The notes beneath the pieces were generated by a model that was not told where the DNA came from, ran no database searches, and saw only the letters and a list, made by a program, of their open reading frames with translations. The translations under genes and the position numbers were made by a program. Positions 1-8,923 of a DNA stretch of 64,000 bases are shown here, piece after piece. The stretch is from an uncultured Bacilli bacterium. GTDB taxonomy: Bacteria > Bacillota_I > Bacilli_A > RF39 > UBA660. The first letter of the stretch is position 1, and each line of letters begins with the position of its first letter. The stretch lies in assembly GCA_934100165.1 (NCBI GenBank), contig CAKOPN010000002.1:1-64000 (forward strand). The letters are read 5' to 3'.

Positions 1-25
1 TATCAACTCCTTACCTTAATTATAA

Positions 26-64
26 CAAAAATAAAAGCATACACTTTTTTTGTGTACACTTTTA
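26..64 (-). terminator. Rho-independent terminator of the RNase J gene
   Basis: Read on the minus strand, a 12-bp stem (two G-U pairs) with an A-rich loop is followed by a T-rich tail. It lies about 20 bases past the RNase J stop codon. Confidence 0.7.
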
Positions 65-82
65 TCTTACAACTTCAGATTT

Positions 83-1762
83 TTACCTATCTTTTTTTAT
101 GTCTAATATTACTGGCAGAATTATTGGTTTCCTTCCTGTTAGTTCATATATATAAGGAAATAACTCTGCTGTTATTTGACTTTTTATATCATTAAAAGTA
201 ACGTTTGGTTCTTTTAATTTTTCTGTAATGACTTTTTCAGCCATAGTTTCAATCTTCTTAATTAAAGCTTCATTTTCATTTATAAGGACAAATCCTCTTG
301 TAGTGATATTAGGATGGATAAGCAATTCTTTATTCTTCATATCGATGTTTGCTATTACTACTAATATTCCATCACTGGCCATTATTTTTCTATCTCTTAA
401 GACTGCACCATTGATTTCTCCAAGTCTGTTACCATCAACATAAACATCACTTGTTACAACGGGACTTCCTTTTGTTATTACATGGTTCTTTAAGTTAAGA
501 ACATCACCATTTTGAAGAACGAAAGTGTTTTCTTTTGGAATGCCACATTCTACTCCAATATTGGCATGGTTCTTAAGCATTCTGTAATCACCGTGGAATG
601 GCATTAAGTATTTTGGTTTAATAAGCCTAATCATAAGCTTTAACTCCTCAATATTAGCATGTCCAGATGTGTGTATCTCATTTAATGAAGTGTTTGTGAA
701 TACCTTAACACCTTGCAAGTAAAGTTTGTTTATTGTATTACCAATAGATAATGCATTACCTGGAATAGGTGATGAAGAGAATACTACTACGTCATCAGGT
801 CTTAGTTTAATTTGTTTATGAGTGCCATTTGCAATTCTTGAAAGAGCTGCAAGCGGTTCTCCTTGTGATCCTGTACATAGAATAGTAACTTCATTTGGCT
901 TTAAATTGTTTGCTTCTTCTGGTTCAATTAAAATATCTGAGTGATTTATATAACCACCTTCAATTGATATTTTAATGTTGTTCTCCATACTTCTACCAAA
1001 TACACAAATTTTTCTTCCGTGATTATAGCAAGTTTCCACAATGTGTTTTAATCTATATATGTTAGATGCGAAAGTTGCTATTATAATTCTATTAGAAGAA
1101 TATTTATCAAAAATATCATTTAAAGCATTGTCAACTTTTGTTTCACTTATACTTATTCCTTCATTTAGTGCATTTGTAGAGTCACTTATTAAAAGGTCAA
1201 CACCTTCTTCACCAATTCTTGCCATTTTGTGTAAATCTGCCATTGGTCCAATTGGAGTAAAGTCAAATTTAAAGTCACCAGTTGTAACAATGTTACCATC
1301 TGGAGTCTTAACAAGAATTCCATGAGAATCTGGTATAGAGTGAGTTGTTCTAAAAAATTCCACCGTAATTTTTTTAAATTTTAAAACTGTTTGATCATTA
1401 TATACAAATAAATTATCATATCTAATATTCTTATCCTGTAATTTGAGCGCAATAAGTTCCTTAGCTTGATTAGGAGCATATATAGCAGGAATATTCAAAG
1501 TTTGTACTAAATATGGAATCCCCCCTATATGATCCTCATGTCCGTGAGTTATTATCAAAGCTTTAATTTTATCCTGATTTTGTTTTAAAAAAGTAACATC
1601 AGGAAGAACATAATCAATTCCTAGAAGACTATCTTCTGGAAAACTAATACCTGAATCAATAATAATAATTTCATCACCATGCATTACACAATACATGTTT
1701 TTACCTATTTCACCCAAACCACCTAAAATAATAATCTTAGTATCGTTTGTTTTCTTTAACAT
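83..1762 (-). CDS. rnj: Ribonuclease J (metallo-beta-lactamase/beta-CASP RNase)
   Basis: A 559-residue cytoplasmic RNase of the RNase J family, which has 5'-3' exonuclease and endonuclease activity and acts in mRNA decay and rRNA maturation. The metallo-beta-lactamase motif HGHEDH is at residues 73-78. The LGGLGEIGKNMY N-terminus, the TGDFKFD zinc-ligand region, the beta-CASP part with TGSQGEP, and the late PFHGDYRML histidine motif are all present; length is usual for the family (about 555). An ATG 15 bases further upstream is in frame, but the AAAGGAGAA between the two ATGs is the ribosome site for the start chosen here. It is a single gene with its own terminator. Firmicutes often carry two paralogues (J1 and J2), and I cannot tell which this is. 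Confidence 0.95.
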   Translation of the reverse strand: MLKKTNDTKIIILGGLGEIGKNMYCVMHGDEIIIIDSGISFPEDSLLGIDYVLPDVTFLKQNQDKIKALIITHGHEDHIGGIPYLVQTLNIPAIYAPNQAKELIALKLQDKNIRYDNLFVYNDQTVLKFKKITVEFFRTTHSIPDSHGILVKTPDGNIVTTGDFKFDFTPIGPMADLHKMARIGEEGVDLLISDSTNALNEGISISETKVDNALNDIFDKYSSNRIIIATFASNIYRLKHIVETCYNHGRKICVFGRSMENNIKISIEGGYINHSDILIEPEEANNLKPNEVTILCTGSQGEPLAALSRIANGTHKQIKLRPDDVVVFSSSPIPGNALSIGNTINKLYLQGVKVFTNTSLNEIHTSGHANIEELKLMIRLIKPKYLMPFHGDYRMLKNHANIGVECGIPKENTFVLQNGDVLNLKNHVITKGSPVVTSDVYVDGNRLGEINGAVLRDRKIMASDGILVVIANIDMKNKELLIHPNITTRGFVLINENEALIKKIETMAEKVITEKLKEPNVTFNDIKSQITAELFPYIYELTGRKPIILPVILDIKKDR

Positions 1763-1910
1763 ATTTTCTCCTTTCATTAAACAAAGAACTAACTATGAAA
1801 TTATACTATATAATGGTCATTTTGTCCATTATTTTTTATTCCGTGATACTAATTGTAAAATTTGTGTATCAATGTTAAAATATATTATAGTAAGGTAGGT
1901 GCTTGATATT

Positions 1911-4373
1911 GTGATAAAAAAAAGACGTGTAAATGGGTTTACACTAGTTGAAATAATAGCGGTTATTATAATACTTGGAATCGTGGCAATAATAATTGTT
2001 CCTGGCATATCTAGATATATTACTGGTGGTAGAGAAACTAATTATGCTTCACAGGAAAAAAGTATGATAGAAGCCACAAAGGCTTATATTGCAGAATGTA
2101 TTGCCAATAATGATCTTAATTGTTCAATTCCAGATAATGGGGAAAAAAGTTTGTATGGTTTAGGTGAACTTGTTTCCAAAGGTTATATAGATAGAATTAA
2201 GGACACAAGTGGAGAAGGCTTTTGTAGAGAAGATGCAAGTTATGTAGAAGTAAGTGGGCTAGGAAATGCTAAGTTTGAATATAAAGCTTGTTTATATTGT
2301 AGTAGTTATCAAACTGATGATCCTACTTGTGTTACATATGTTGATACTGGTAAGGCGCCTAGTTGTGGTGCTATTACTGGACAGTCATCAGAGTGGACAA
2401 ATAAAGATAGGACAATAACTGTAAAATGTGATGACACTGATGTACAGTGTTTAAAAAGTGAATTTTCAAAAACATTTACATCTACTGCTATGGCTGGGAG
2501 TATCTTAATTTCTAGCAAGGATGGTTCAACAAAAAGTTGTGATGTAAATGTTTATGTAGATAAAGACTTACCAACATGTGAACTTGAAGTGTCAAGTGGA
2601 ACTTTGGAATCTACTGGATGGTATTCTGGTGATGTAAAAGTAAGATTAAAAAGTACATCTGATGTTGGAAGTGGTTTATTAACTTATGGTATCGGTACAA
2701 GTGTTGAAAAAAGAAATTACAATAGAGAAAAGGAAATAAAGGTAGGTCTTGGTACTACAACTGTTATTGGTTATGTAAAAGATTATGCTGGAAACGAAAA
2801 TATCTGTTCTCTTGATGTAAGAGTAGGAACTTCAAAACCAGAGTTTGATGTTGAATATGGATATCAGATTTTTCCAAATAAAGAAAGTTATAGTTTAGGA
2901 AATATGACTCAAAATGGTAGTAGTTTTACTACAACATCAAATGATCCTCTTATATCGTTTACTGGCCTTAGTGAGTATAGAAGTGTTAATAAAGTAGTTG
3001 TATATTTTAAAGATGCTATACCACAAACAGTTACTGGGCAAGTGTTCTATTCAAATGGAACTTATAGTGAAACCAATTCAAAGAAAGCACTGTTGGTTCA
3101 AGGAAGTAAAATGATAGAGTTTGAAATTCCAACAGGTACATATTCAAATATAAGAATAGATTTTGGTGATGTTAGTGGACTTACATTTAATGTAGATAGA
3201 ATAGAGTTAAGAGTCGGGGATAGAAGTTTACTTTATACAAATAAAGATGTAACTGTAGCATTGATACCAAAAAATGAAGTAATTAAAACGACTGGTTATT
3301 CGTTTGATGATGGTGCTACTTGGCAAGATTCAAATACAAAAATATTTAGTACAATTTACAATGGAAATTCTAAATTAAGAAATAGTGCTTCAATGGTGTC
3401 AAATTCAGTTTCTATTTCTATTCCAAACATAGATAAAGTTGCTCCAAGTTGTACGATATACGGCGATGGTAATAAAACTGCTAGTGGTGTATTTACAAAT
3501 GGTGCAACAGTTAGATTTAGTAATGCTTCTGATGGCGCAGCAACAAGTCAATATGCACAGAGTGGTGTTAGATCTTATGGTTTTGGTAATGCCTATGGAA
3601 ATAAGACTGATACATTACTTACAAGTGACGCTTCAAAAACGTTTACTGGCTATATAGTTGATAAAGCTGGAAATAGTGCAACTTGTACGGTTAATCTGGT
3701 TGGTGATTCTGTTCCTCCTACAGTAAGTTATAGTGTAGCAGGTGGAAATTATAACACTAATAAGACAATTAGAATAACACCTAGCGATTCTGGAAGTGGA
3801 GTAGCTGGCTACAATATTCATGTTTATAAAGATGGTTCTATTTTGAATACTTATAATAATTTAACAGCTGCTTATTACGATGTAACACTTAACAATGATG
3901 GTAGTTATACAGTGTATACACAAGTTGTTGATAAAGCTGGTAACAAAATAGTTCAAACTCCTAATAATGGTTCTAACTGGTATTATCAAAGCTATAAAAT
4001 CGATAAGACTGCTCCTACATGTACAACTTCAAAATCTGGTAGTGGTTCTGGTGGAGTAACAATATCATGGAGTTGTTCTGATACAAATGGAGTTAGTTCT
4101 GTAACATATAATGGTTCTGGTGTTGGCGCTTCTGGAAATTATGGAAGTCAAAAATCGAGTGCTACGATAGTAGCAAAAGATAGCTTTGGAAATTCTTCTA
4201 CTTACACTGTAACAGTAACTAAGGGACAGAATTGTACAACTTATACTGAACACTGGTGTTGTGTTGGCGGTTGGTGTGGCTGGGCTGACAAGAAGAAAAA
4301 GGAACCATATTGCTGTGATTCTTATAGATGTCCTCTTGTAGAAAGACAAAATTGTACTGATAATTATTATTAA
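1911..4373 (+). CDS. Pilin-signal surface protein with Ig-like repeats and a Cys-rich tail
   Basis: An 820-residue protein opening with a class III prepilin signal: short basic leader (IKKRRVNG), then FTLVE and a hydrophobic stretch, as in type IV pilins and pseudopilins cleaved after Gly by PilD/ComC-type peptidases. After a pilin-like helix and a Cys-bearing segment come several Ig-like beta modules, each ending in a D-x-AGN or KDSFGN signature (for example VKDYAGN, VDKAGN twice). The C-terminus is Cys- and Trp-rich (HWCCVGGWCGW, then a KKKK patch). The GTG start at 1911 is preferred over the GTG at 1899 because AAGGTAGG sits about 10 bases upstream of 1911. No pilus motor or peptidase gene is nearby. 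It is probably surface displayed; its ligand is unknown. Confidence 0.75.
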   Translation: MIKKRRVNGFTLVEIIAVIIILGIVAIIIVPGISRYITGGRETNYASQEKSMIEATKAYIAECIANNDLNCSIPDNGEKSLYGLGELVSKGYIDRIKDTSGEGFCREDASYVEVSGLGNAKFEYKACLYCSSYQTDDPTCVTYVDTGKAPSCGAITGQSSEWTNKDRTITVKCDDTDVQCLKSEFSKTFTSTAMAGSILISSKDGSTKSCDVNVYVDKDLPTCELEVSSGTLESTGWYSGDVKVRLKSTSDVGSGLLTYGIGTSVEKRNYNREKEIKVGLGTTTVIGYVKDYAGNENICSLDVRVGTSKPEFDVEYGYQIFPNKESYSLGNMTQNGSSFTTTSNDPLISFTGLSEYRSVNKVVVYFKDAIPQTVTGQVFYSNGTYSETNSKKALLVQGSKMIEFEIPTGTYSNIRIDFGDVSGLTFNVDRIELRVGDRSLLYTNKDVTVALIPKNEVIKTTGYSFDDGATWQDSNTKIFSTIYNGNSKLRNSASMVSNSVSISIPNIDKVAPSCTIYGDGNKTASGVFTNGATVRFSNASDGAATSQYAQSGVRSYGFGNAYGNKTDTLLTSDASKTFTGYIVDKAGNSATCTVNLVGDSVPPTVSYSVAGGNYNTNKTIRITPSDSGSGVAGYNIHVYKDGSILNTYNNLTAAYYDVTLNNDGSYTVYTQVVDKAGNKIVQTPNNGSNWYYQSYKIDKTAPTCTTSKSGSGSGGVTISWSCSDTNGVSSVTYNGSGVGASGNYGSQKSSATIVAKDSFGNSSTYTVTVTKGQNCTTYTEHWCCVGGWCGWADKKKKEPYCCDSYRCPLVERQNCTDNYY

Positions 4374-4384
4374 GGAGAAACGAT

Positions 4385-5218
4385 ATGAAGGTAAAAAATA
4401 AAAAGATTGGGTTAACGCTTATAATTATTGGTGTTGTTTTGTTAATATTATCGCTGTTTCTTCTTAATTTTAATAAAAGTGTCATTGATAATAAAGATGA
4501 TAAGCCAAATGCTAATGATGTTCAAACTGTATTAAAAGAAAAGATAAGTCTTTTGACTTCTGATAAGTATTGTAATCTTTCGAGAAATGTTAAAGATGAT
4601 ATGGGATGTATTTATTTTAGAAATAGTACTAAAAAGTCTGATATTTCTTCAATGTATAAACTTTATTATTTAGTATTATCGAATATTAACGATAGTACTG
4701 CTGTTATTCTCGATGGCGTAGATGAAAATAATTATATTGAAAAAGATTTTGTTTACTTTATAACACATAAAATTTCTGCTGATAAAATTAAGTCATTATA
4801 TACTGAATTGTATGGTGAGAATGATTTTGATGTAAATTCACTTGATAATTTTGATACAATTCCGAGAGTTAAATATGATTCTAATGAAAATAAGTTCTTA
4901 GTTTATTATTCAGAAAAAGAAGATATTGGAAGTTATGTACTTTATTATCCAGAGAAATATGAAAATGATGGTAATAATTATTACGTTTATGTTAAATGTG
5001 TTTATGTTAGAAAAGTAAGTGGTGAAAACGATTCTACTTTATATTTGATATATAAGAGCTTTGATAGTAAAGAGTCGTTTGATAGTAAAGAAAAATATGA
5101 TGATATTTTAAAGTATGATGTTAATAGTGCTATTGATGATAATGTATCAAAGTATAAATTTACGTTTTTAAAAGAAGATAACAATTACTCTTTTGTGGAA
5201 GTAAATAAAATTTCTTAA
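4385..5218 (+). CDS. Membrane-anchored hypothetical protein
   Basis: I do not recognise this 277-residue protein. Residues 8-28 form one hydrophobic segment (LTLIIIGVVLLILSLFLL) after a basic N-terminus, so it is likely a type II anchored protein with its bulk outside the cell. The rest is Asp/Lys/Tyr-rich with no motif I can name. It follows the pilin-signal protein by 11 bases with an AAGGAGAAA ribosome site and shares its terminator, so the two are co-transcribed and it may be an accessory factor for that surface protein. Confidence 0.6.
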   Translation: MKVKNKKIGLTLIIIGVVLLILSLFLLNFNKSVIDNKDDKPNANDVQTVLKEKISLLTSDKYCNLSRNVKDDMGCIYFRNSTKKSDISSMYKLYYLVLSNINDSTAVILDGVDENNYIEKDFVYFITHKISADKIKSLYTELYGENDFDVNSLDNFDTIPRVKYDSNENKFLVYYSEKEDIGSYVLYYPEKYENDGNNYYVYVKCVYVRKVSGENDSTLYLIYKSFDSKESFDSKEKYDDILKYDVNSAIDDNVSKYKFTFLKEDNNYSFVEVNKIS

Positions 5219-5223
5219 AAATT

Positions 5224-5251
5224 CTGTTAGCAAATAGCTAGCAGTTTTTTT
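5224..5251 (+). terminator. Terminator of the pilin-signal operon
   Basis: CTGTTAGC pairs with GCTAGCAG (one G-U) around a 5-base loop, followed by seven T. Confidence 0.85.
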
Positions 5252-5255
5252 GCGT

Positions 5256-5283
5256 AAAAAAAGAACTGTTTTTTTCCAGTTCT
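5256..5283 (-). terminator. Terminator of the dockerin-cohesin-LCP operon
   Basis: On the minus strand AGAACTG pairs with CAGTTCT, followed by a run of T. It sits just past the LCP stop codon and faces the plus-strand terminator next to it. Confidence 0.85.
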
Positions 5284-5290
5284 AAGTATT

Positions 5291-7438
5291 TTAACTATTG
5301 TTATCGTTTTCTTCTTTTTCACTTGTTACTTGTTCTTTAAATTTTAATATTACAAAATTTATCGTTTCTTTCTTTTTTAAAATTTCTTTAACTTTAGTTT
5401 CTTTTTCTATAGACTGCTTTTCAATAAGTCCATTTTTTTCTTTATCAGTTGTATCTTTATATTCAAATCTTATAGCAATTTCATTAGAGAATTTATTTCC
5501 CCAAGTAATTACATCGCTTTTCTTTTTGTTTGTAAAATCTGGAAGAATGCAAAGCTTGTTATTTTCTTCTTCTAAACAGTCGATTTTTGTTGTAGTTTGT
5601 TCTTGCTTTTTATTTTTTATTACTGTTATTGTTACTGTTTTATTATCAATTTTATCGAGCCTTTTATTAACAGGATAATTTTGTTTTCTTATTTTATCAT
5701 CTTTATATTTTGTGTTTTCTTCATATTCTATGTTTAGTGTTATTTTGTTCTTTGCAGCCCAGGTTTTAGCTTCACTTAAGGTCATCTTTGTTAAATCTGG
5801 AAGTAAGTCATATGTTGTGTATACTTTGTACGGACCTTTTCCAATTATTTTTTCTTTGTAGCCATCTTTTATAGAGTAGGTAAATATTTTTATTACTTCA
5901 TGTTCTTTTTGCCCTAAATTTATTTTCATGGCATCTTTAACATCGTTGACACTTTGTTTATTTGGAATATAGTTCCATAATTGTAATCTTGTATTTTCAT
6001 CATATATTGTTTGACCTGTACCATCAATATATAATTTTTGTATTGTTAGCACATCATCGTTTGAAGATGAGAACATAACATCTTTTGCTACGTTGTAGAA
6101 TGATAATATCGTACTTTCAGTCATATTTGTATCTAGGTTATTTGAAATTGCTTGTAATATTTCATCTATTTTGTTTACGTTTGAGAATGATTTGAGCTTT
6201 GTGAGAATTGCTTCCACAACCATCTGTTGGTGAGTTCCTCTTACGAAGTCATCTCTACGTCCTTCTGTCCATTCTTTTGAACAATATTCTGAGTTTTTCT
6301 TTCTGTTTCTTGAAAAGGCTAGGGCTTGTTCACCATTTAGTGTTTGATATCCTTTCTTTACATATATTATGTGATTTCCAAATCTTCTTTGACTATCTTG
6401 TTCACAAAAACTATAAGGGACATCAATGTCTACGCCGTCAACGGCATCTACTAATTCAACTAATCCCAAGAAATTTATTTTTACATAATAATCAATTTTT
6501 ACATCTAGAAAATCTTGTATTGTATTTATTACACAACTTGTACCTCTTGATGCAGCATGTGTTATTTTATTTTCATATTTTCCTTTGAAACATGCAATCG
6601 GTACATAGCTATCACGAGGAATACTTAGCATGGTTGCGTTCATAGTCTTAGGGTCAAACGTTACTAACATTAGTGAGTCACCATTAAATGAATCTGCTTG
6701 TTTTAAACCATCTGTGGTAGAATCAATTCCAATTAGTAATATGGTAAATGGTTCTGTTAAATCTTTTGAACTTCCAAGTAGTTGTGCTTCTTTTTTAGTT
6801 TCTTCCATACTTTCACTTGTTATTGTTTTTAATTTTTCACCAAGGGTTTCAAAACCTTTTGTAGTACTGTAAATATCAGCATAATTGGTTGGAAGAAAAG
6901 CATAGTCTATTTCTTTATCTAAAAGATCTGTTATCATCATTGTATAGTTATCGTACGTTACTAATTCATTGTTTTCACTTAATTTATAGTTATTTATAAT
7001 TTTCTTCGATAGTGTATATTCTTTGTTGTCAGATCCTTCATCTGTTATTATTCCCAGCTTTGCTTTTTTAATTGTTATCAAATCTGGTACAGACTCATCA
7101 TTTCTTGTAACCATACTTATAGAGTAGGTTACATTTTTATTGGTTTTTGATATATAAGAATAAATTTTATTTAGGTTGAATGCCAAGAAAATATATAAGA
7201 TAGTTAACATTATTAAAAGTATATTGTAACTTTTTTTCTTTTTCTTTTTTCTTTCTTTAGTGTTTTTTATTACTATATATATAGTGAATATATCAAATAT
7301 AATCATTAGTACTATTATTAGGTATCTTATAAAAGTTTCTACTTTTGTAAAAAGAGATATAGAACGCATTAAATATATACTTGAACCAATGGTTAAAAGT
7401 GTTAAAATTGCTCTAATATTTATTTTACTTTTCTTCAT
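5291..7438 (-). CDS. LytR-CpsA-Psr (LCP) family protein with C-terminal PASTA-like domains
   Basis: A 715-residue membrane protein of the LCP family, enzymes that transfer undecaprenyl-linked polymers such as teichoic acid or capsule onto peptidoglycan. Three hydrophobic segments lie near residues 9-27, 35-58 and 72-92. The LCP core starts near residue 230 (ILLIGID, then GDSLMLVTFDP and LSIPRDSYV) and carries the arginine-rich AFSRNRK motif. Residues about 100-220 (KLGIITDEG, DYAFLPTNY) form an extra extracellular domain. The C-terminus has two PASTA-like repeats (LPDLTKMTLSEA and LPDFTNKKKSDV, near 555 and 640), which bind peptidoglycan in other proteins. GGAGGG precedes the ATG. It is the last gene of the operon with the cohesin and dockerin genes. 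Confidence 0.88.
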   Translation of the reverse strand: MKKSKINIRAILTLLTIGSSIYLMRSISLFTKVETFIRYLIIVLMIIFDIFTIYIVIKNTKERKKKKKKSYNILLIMLTILYIFLAFNLNKIYSYISKTNKNVTYSISMVTRNDESVPDLITIKKAKLGIITDEGSDNKEYTLSKKIINNYKLSENNELVTYDNYTMMITDLLDKEIDYAFLPTNYADIYSTTKGFETLGEKLKTITSESMEETKKEAQLLGSSKDLTEPFTILLIGIDSTTDGLKQADSFNGDSLMLVTFDPKTMNATMLSIPRDSYVPIACFKGKYENKITHAASRGTSCVINTIQDFLDVKIDYYVKINFLGLVELVDAVDGVDIDVPYSFCEQDSQRRFGNHIIYVKKGYQTLNGEQALAFSRNRKKNSEYCSKEWTEGRRDDFVRGTHQQMVVEAILTKLKSFSNVNKIDEILQAISNNLDTNMTESTILSFYNVAKDVMFSSSNDDVLTIQKLYIDGTGQTIYDENTRLQLWNYIPNKQSVNDVKDAMKINLGQKEHEVIKIFTYSIKDGYKEKIIGKGPYKVYTTYDLLPDLTKMTLSEAKTWAAKNKITLNIEYEENTKYKDDKIRKQNYPVNKRLDKIDNKTVTITVIKNKKQEQTTTKIDCLEEENNKLCILPDFTNKKKSDVITWGNKFSNEIAIRFEYKDTTDKEKNGLIEKQSIEKETKVKEILKKKETINFVILKFKEQVTSEKEENDNNS

Positions 7439-7475
7439 TAAACCCTCCGTGATATTTATTTAATTAAAAAGAAGA

Positions 7476-8915
7476 TTATTTCTTCTTTTTTTTCTTTTTA
7501 TCTTTTTTACTTTCTTGAATTTCTTCTATAGTTACTTCTTCGGTTGCTTCTTGTATAACTTCTTCTTCTTTTGGAAATGTTTCTAATACTTTTGTACTTT
7601 CATTTTCTTTAGTGTTCTTTTTTTGTTCATTTTTCTTTTTCTTATTTTTTACTTTTTTTCTAATTGCACTGATTAGTAGTATGAAGTATGTTACTACTAG
7701 TATTGTGCCTAGCCCTAAAATCATATATGCATATTTTTTTTCTTTATTTTCAGTTCTTTTTAGACTAGTTAGATCAAATATTTGTAGTGTATTTTCTTTG
7801 CTGTCATATTGATATAGGCTTGTTTTTCCATTTTCTATGTTAGTTCCGTATAGTAGGTAGTAACTTGAACTTGTATCTTTTTGATATGCTGTTACAGTTT
7901 TTTCATTTATTTTTAATGTAACTTTTTTGTATTTCTTTGGTATTTCTTGTGTTGGTGCTTCTATTATGATAATTTCTTTTGATTGAATTTCTTGATATAT
8001 AGTGTATTTTTCATTATCGTATTTGTAAAGGGCAATATTTCCTTCTTCATCTTTGAGTCCTACTAAAGTTATGTTTATTTTTTTATTTATAAAGGCTGGA
8101 ACTTCTTCTTCACCAATTTTAATTGTTGTACTTTCGTATGTTGAGTTTGGTGCTGTTAGTAGTTCTTCTTTACGTACAACATTATACTTTTTTTCATCAA
8201 CTTCCACAACTATTGGGGATAATTCTTTTACTGTGGCATTTATTATGTAAGTCCTTGTACTTCCATTTTGTGCTGTTACTAATATTTCTATTTTGTTTAA
8301 TCCTTCAGCTAAGTCATGTTTTCCAAGTCCTGTTATTGATGCTTTTGAGTCTTCTTTATTTCCTGTAACATTTATTCTCCTTACATCATTTTCAAGTGTT
8401 AAAGTATATTCAAGTGTGTTTTTATTAAAGCTTGGAGAAAGAGAGTAGTTGTCTACTGCAAGAGATGATAAATAGTTATTTTTGCTATAGCTTGCTTCAA
8501 GTTCTTTTTGTGTTATTATTCGTGTTGTTTTGCTTGTTGTTTTGTTGTAACTAAAGTTATTTCCATCCCAGTCAATTGCTTCATTTAATACGAAATTTAC
8601 AGTTGTGTTACCACTTGCTTTAGCTTTGAATTTAAATGTGTAGGTTATAGACTTTTCTGTTCCATGGAAGTCATAAGATAGACCATTTGGTGTACCACTT
8701 ATTAGTGTTAACTTTGAACTATCATATGTAAATGAATATCTTGTTCCTCCAATGGCACTTGAAGAGGATAATCTTACTGTATATGTTATATAGTTACCTA
8801 CGACAATTTTGCTGTTTGACTGTGATAGTGATATGTTTAATGTTGCTGCATTAGCAGAAAGCGTTGGTATTAGTAACATAAATAATCCTAAAAGTGAGTA
8901 TAATATTTTTTTCAT
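7476..8915 (-). CDS. Cohesin-like, membrane-anchored cell-surface protein
   Basis: A 479-residue surface protein. It has a signal peptide ending ANA (residues 1-23), then a cohesin-like beta-sandwich at about 24-135 (VGNYITYTVRLSSSS, FTYDSSKLTLISG, FKFKAKASGNTTVNF are typical strands). A cadherin-like beta-sandwich follows at about 145-230 (LSSLAVDNYSLSPSF, ending VTAQNGSTRTY). Further unassigned sequence leads to one membrane span near residue 400 and a highly charged cytoplasmic tail ending in a run of Lys. The gene begins 8 bases after the dockerin gene stop, its AGGAGG overlapping that stop. Cohesins bind dockerins, so the natural inference is that it holds the upstream dockerin hydrolase at the membrane. 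The cohesin call is by sequence character only. Confidence 0.75.
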   Translation of the reverse strand: MKKILYSLLGLFMLLIPTLSANAATLNISLSQSNSKIVVGNYITYTVRLSSSSAIGGTRYSFTYDSSKLTLISGTPNGLSYDFHGTEKSITYTFKFKAKASGNTTVNFVLNEAIDWDGNNFSYNKTTSKTTRIITQKELEASYSKNNYLSSLAVDNYSLSPSFNKNTLEYTLTLENDVRRINVTGNKEDSKASITGLGKHDLAEGLNKIEILVTAQNGSTRTYIINATVKELSPIVVEVDEKKYNVVRKEELLTAPNSTYESTTIKIGEEEVPAFINKKINITLVGLKDEEGNIALYKYDNEKYTIYQEIQSKEIIIIEAPTQEIPKKYKKVTLKINEKTVTAYQKDTSSSYYLLYGTNIENGKTSLYQYDSKENTLQIFDLTSLKRTENKEKKYAYMILGLGTILVVTYFILLISAIRKKVKNKKKKNEQKKNTKENESTKVLETFPKEEEVIQEATEEVTIEEIQESKKDKKKKKKK

Positions 8916-8923
8916 TTTTCCTC

